A stretch of DNA of 7,135 nt from Chloroflexota bacterium (GTDB lineage Bacteria; Chloroflexota; Dehalococcoidia; Lucifugimonadales; Lucifugimonadaceae), in the NCBI GenBank assembly GCA_009837685.1, contig VXTA01000238.1:1-7135 (forward strand). Reading direction: 5' to 3'. A program made the position numbers and the translations under genes. Position 1 is the stretch's first letter; every line of letters starts with the position of its first letter. Positions 5,479 to 7,135 of this stretch are shown one piece after another. The notes below the pieces were generated by a model. It saw only the letters and a program-made list of their open reading frames with translations. It was not told the DNA's origin and ran no database searches.

Positions 5479-7135
5479 ATGACCTTCACCGACATGCAGT
5501 CTTTCATGCGCGTTCTTGAAGCGCGCGATCTGCTGAAACGCGTGTCAATTCCAGTCGATGCCGAGTTGGAGGTTACCGAGATCGCTACGCGTCTGGTGCG
5601 CGAAGGTGGTCCGGCGGTGCTGTTTGAGAATGTCGATGGGGCTACGTATCCATTAGTGGTGAATCTTCTCGGCACCATGGAGCGGATCGAGATCGGATTG
5701 GGTAGGCATCCCGAGGAGATCGGCGAAGGACTGATTACGTTTTTGGAGGATGTGAACCCGCCTTCAGTGTCATCGTTGTGGCGAAACCGAGGTTCGGCAC
5801 TCAATCTGCTGAACGTTCGCCCAGGGCTCGCCTTGAGTTCGCGCGTCCAACAGGTGACAGATGAATCTCCGGATCTGTCGCAGATGCCGATACTCAAGTG
5901 TTGGCCAGAGGATGGCGGTCGCTTCATCACTTTGCCGTTGGTGAGGACTCGTGATCCAGGGACGGGCGCTCACAACATGGGCATGTACCGAATGCAGGTA
6001 TACGACAAGTCGACGACTGGCATGCACATGCAGATACAGAAGGGCGGCGCGTTTCATCACATCGATGCTGAACGGGAGTCGCAACCTCTGGACATAGCTG
6101 TGGCGCTTGGAGGCGATCCGGCGCTGATACTGTCGGCGATTATCCCGTTGCCGGAAGGTATCGATGAAGCGGGATTTGCGGGTGTGATGCGCGGGCGTGC
6201 GACGCCGATGACCAAGGCGAAGACAGTTGACGTCCGAGTTCCGGCTCACGCCGAATTCGTCATCGAGGGACAGCTCCAACCGGGCGAGAGGCGTCTGGAA
6301 GGGCCGTTCGGCGATCATTTCGGACACTACTCAGGAGCCGAGGATTTTCCGGTCTTTCGAGTGAAGGCGATAACGCGGAAGCGCAATCCAGTTTACCCGG
6401 CAACGGTGGTCGGCAAACCGCCGCAAGAAGATCGGGCGCTTGGCGACGCGGCCCAATTGGCGACTAAACCGCTGATCCGGTTGATGCGCAAAGAAGTCCG
6501 GGACATGTGGTCTTACTACGAGTCTGGATTCCACAACCTGCTCGTGGTGTCGGTCGATAGTCGTTACTCGCGCGAGCAGATGAAGACGGCGTTCGGCATA
6601 TTGGGCGAGGGGCAGTTGTCGCTCACGAAAGTGATGGTCTTGGTCGATGCGCAGACCGATCCGTCAGATATCAAATCTGTCGCGCGGGCGATATCGCGCA
6701 ACTTCCAAGTTGAGAGGGATTTCCGATTGCTAGCGCGTACGGCTCAGGATACGTTGGATTTCACAGGGGACGCGTTCCAGCATGGTTCGAAAATGGTGCT
6801 TGATGCGACTGGCTACGGGCACGAACCAGAACGTATCGACGGGCCTCAACTGCGATTCGACCCTGCGGCCCTATCGTCGGCGATCTTGAAGCATCGACTG
6901 CTCTGCGACAACATCTTGGTGATGCAGGTAAAGAGTGGTTACCCAGAGCAGCGAACACTGTTAGAGAGAGCCGTCAAAGATCCACGGGCGAAGTCTCTGA
7001 AGGCGGTAGTGCTAGTTTCGGACGATGTCGATATCGAGGATGATGTCGAGTTGATCTGGGGCATCTTCACGCGCTTTGACTGCGCGCTGGACGTCGTTTT
7101 CACCGAGCAGAGTTTCGTCGGCATAACGCCCGTGT
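5479..7135 (+). CDS. ubiD: UbiD-family prFMN-dependent decarboxylase (MqnL-like), 3' end outside window
   Basis: A UbiD decarboxylase that uses the prenylated FMN made by UbiX to remove the ring carboxylate from a prenylated aromatic acid. The frame stays open for 552 codons to the right edge. The start is ATG 5479. The N-terminus MTFTDMQSFMRVLEARDLLKR matches the family opening. The prFMN/metal region DPGTGAHNMGMYRMQVYD contains N166 and R171. The catalytic motif EGPFGDHFGHY gives E274 and D279, equivalent to Glu277 and Glu282 of fungal Fdc1, so the E-R-D/E catalytic set is complete. E230 aligns with the metal-binding Glu, but the metal-binding His position appears to be Gln (Q187). The C-terminal domain (about 352-444, ending in GSKMVLDAT) is followed by what looks like a second copy (about 477-552 and beyond). 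E. coli UbiD is about 497 residues, so this is a long-form enzyme, as in some futalosine-pathway bacteria such as Helicobacter. The exact substrate is inferred from linkage to UbiA and UbiX. Confidence 0.95.
   Translation, partial: MTFTDMQSFMRVLEARDLLKRVSIPVDAELEVTEIATRLVREGGPAVLFENVDGATYPLVVNLLGTMERIEIGLGRHPEEIGEGLITFLEDVNPPSVSSLWRNRGSALNLLNVRPGLALSSRVQQVTDESPDLSQMPILKCWPEDGGRFITLPLVRTRDPGTGAHNMGMYRMQVYDKSTTGMHMQIQKGGAFHHIDAERESQPLDIAVALGGDPALILSAIIPLPEGIDEAGFAGVMRGRATPMTKAKTVDVRVPAHAEFVIEGQLQPGERRLEGPFGDHFGHYSGAEDFPVFRVKAITRKRNPVYPATVVGKPPQEDRALGDAAQLATKPLIRLMRKEVRDMWSYYESGFHNLLVVSVDSRYSREQMKTAFGILGEGQLSLTKVMVLVDAQTDPSDIKSVARAISRNFQVERDFRLLARTAQDTLDFTGDAFQHGSKMVLDATGYGHEPERIDGPQLRFDPAALSSAILKHRLLCDNILVMQVKSGYPEQRTLLERAVKDPRAKSLKAVVLVSDDVDIEDDVELIWGIFTRFDCALDVVFTEQSFVGITPV

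Noticed and set aside
5376..6327. Long minus-strand open frames opposite ubiX and ubiD (up to about 185 codons)
   Set aside because: They lie antisense to strongly conserved enzymes. Their translations are rich in Arg, Ser and His, have no recognisable motif, and fit chance open frames opposite codon-biased genes.

Overview
All six genes in this window lie on the plus strand and are tightly spaced: two adjacent major-facilitator exporters (the first cut by the left edge), the mismatch-repair gene mutL, and a UbiA-UbiX-UbiD set for the late steps of quinone synthesis (UbiD cut by the right edge). I see no RNA gene, insertion sequence, CRISPR array, phage gene or non-coding stretch over 300 bases. 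The gaps between genes are 1, 78, about 103, 4 and 11 bases. The largest shrinks to 28 bases if the earliest possible ubiA start is used.

Region 1 (1-1943): two tandem MFS_3/DHA3-type exporters. Where both are visible, the proteins are about three quarters identical, but the DNA differs at many third codon positions. This is therefore an old duplication kept under selection, not an assembly echo. Region 2 (2022-3878): a complete MutL with an intact GHKL ATPase and an intact metal-dependent endonuclease domain, the type found in bacteria without MutH. Region 3 (3982-7135): an aromatic prenyltransferase, a flavin prenyltransferase that makes prenylated FMN, and the prFMN-dependent decarboxylase that uses it. 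The same three families form mqnP/mqnM/mqnL in the futalosine route to menaquinone (clustered in Streptomyces as SCO4490-4492) and ubiA/ubiX/ubiD in ubiquinone synthesis. The menaquinone reading is favoured by the UbiA sequence type and by the long UbiD, but the early pathway genes are not in the window, so this remains an inference.

The organism is a bacterium of moderate GC (mid-50s per cent, judged from a short sample) that uses GTG/TTG starts and mostly weak Shine-Dalgarno signals. An endonuclease-type MutL argues against gammaproteobacteria with MutH and against most actinobacteria, which lack MutL. A Chloroflexota lineage (Dehalococcoidia/SAR202-like) would fit, but this is a guess from gene content.

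The window is mostly ordinary housekeeping sequence, and I do not see a new defence, mobile or regulatory system. The points most worth a second look are in UbiD: an apparent second copy of the C-terminal domain, and a Gln where the family usually has a metal-binding His.
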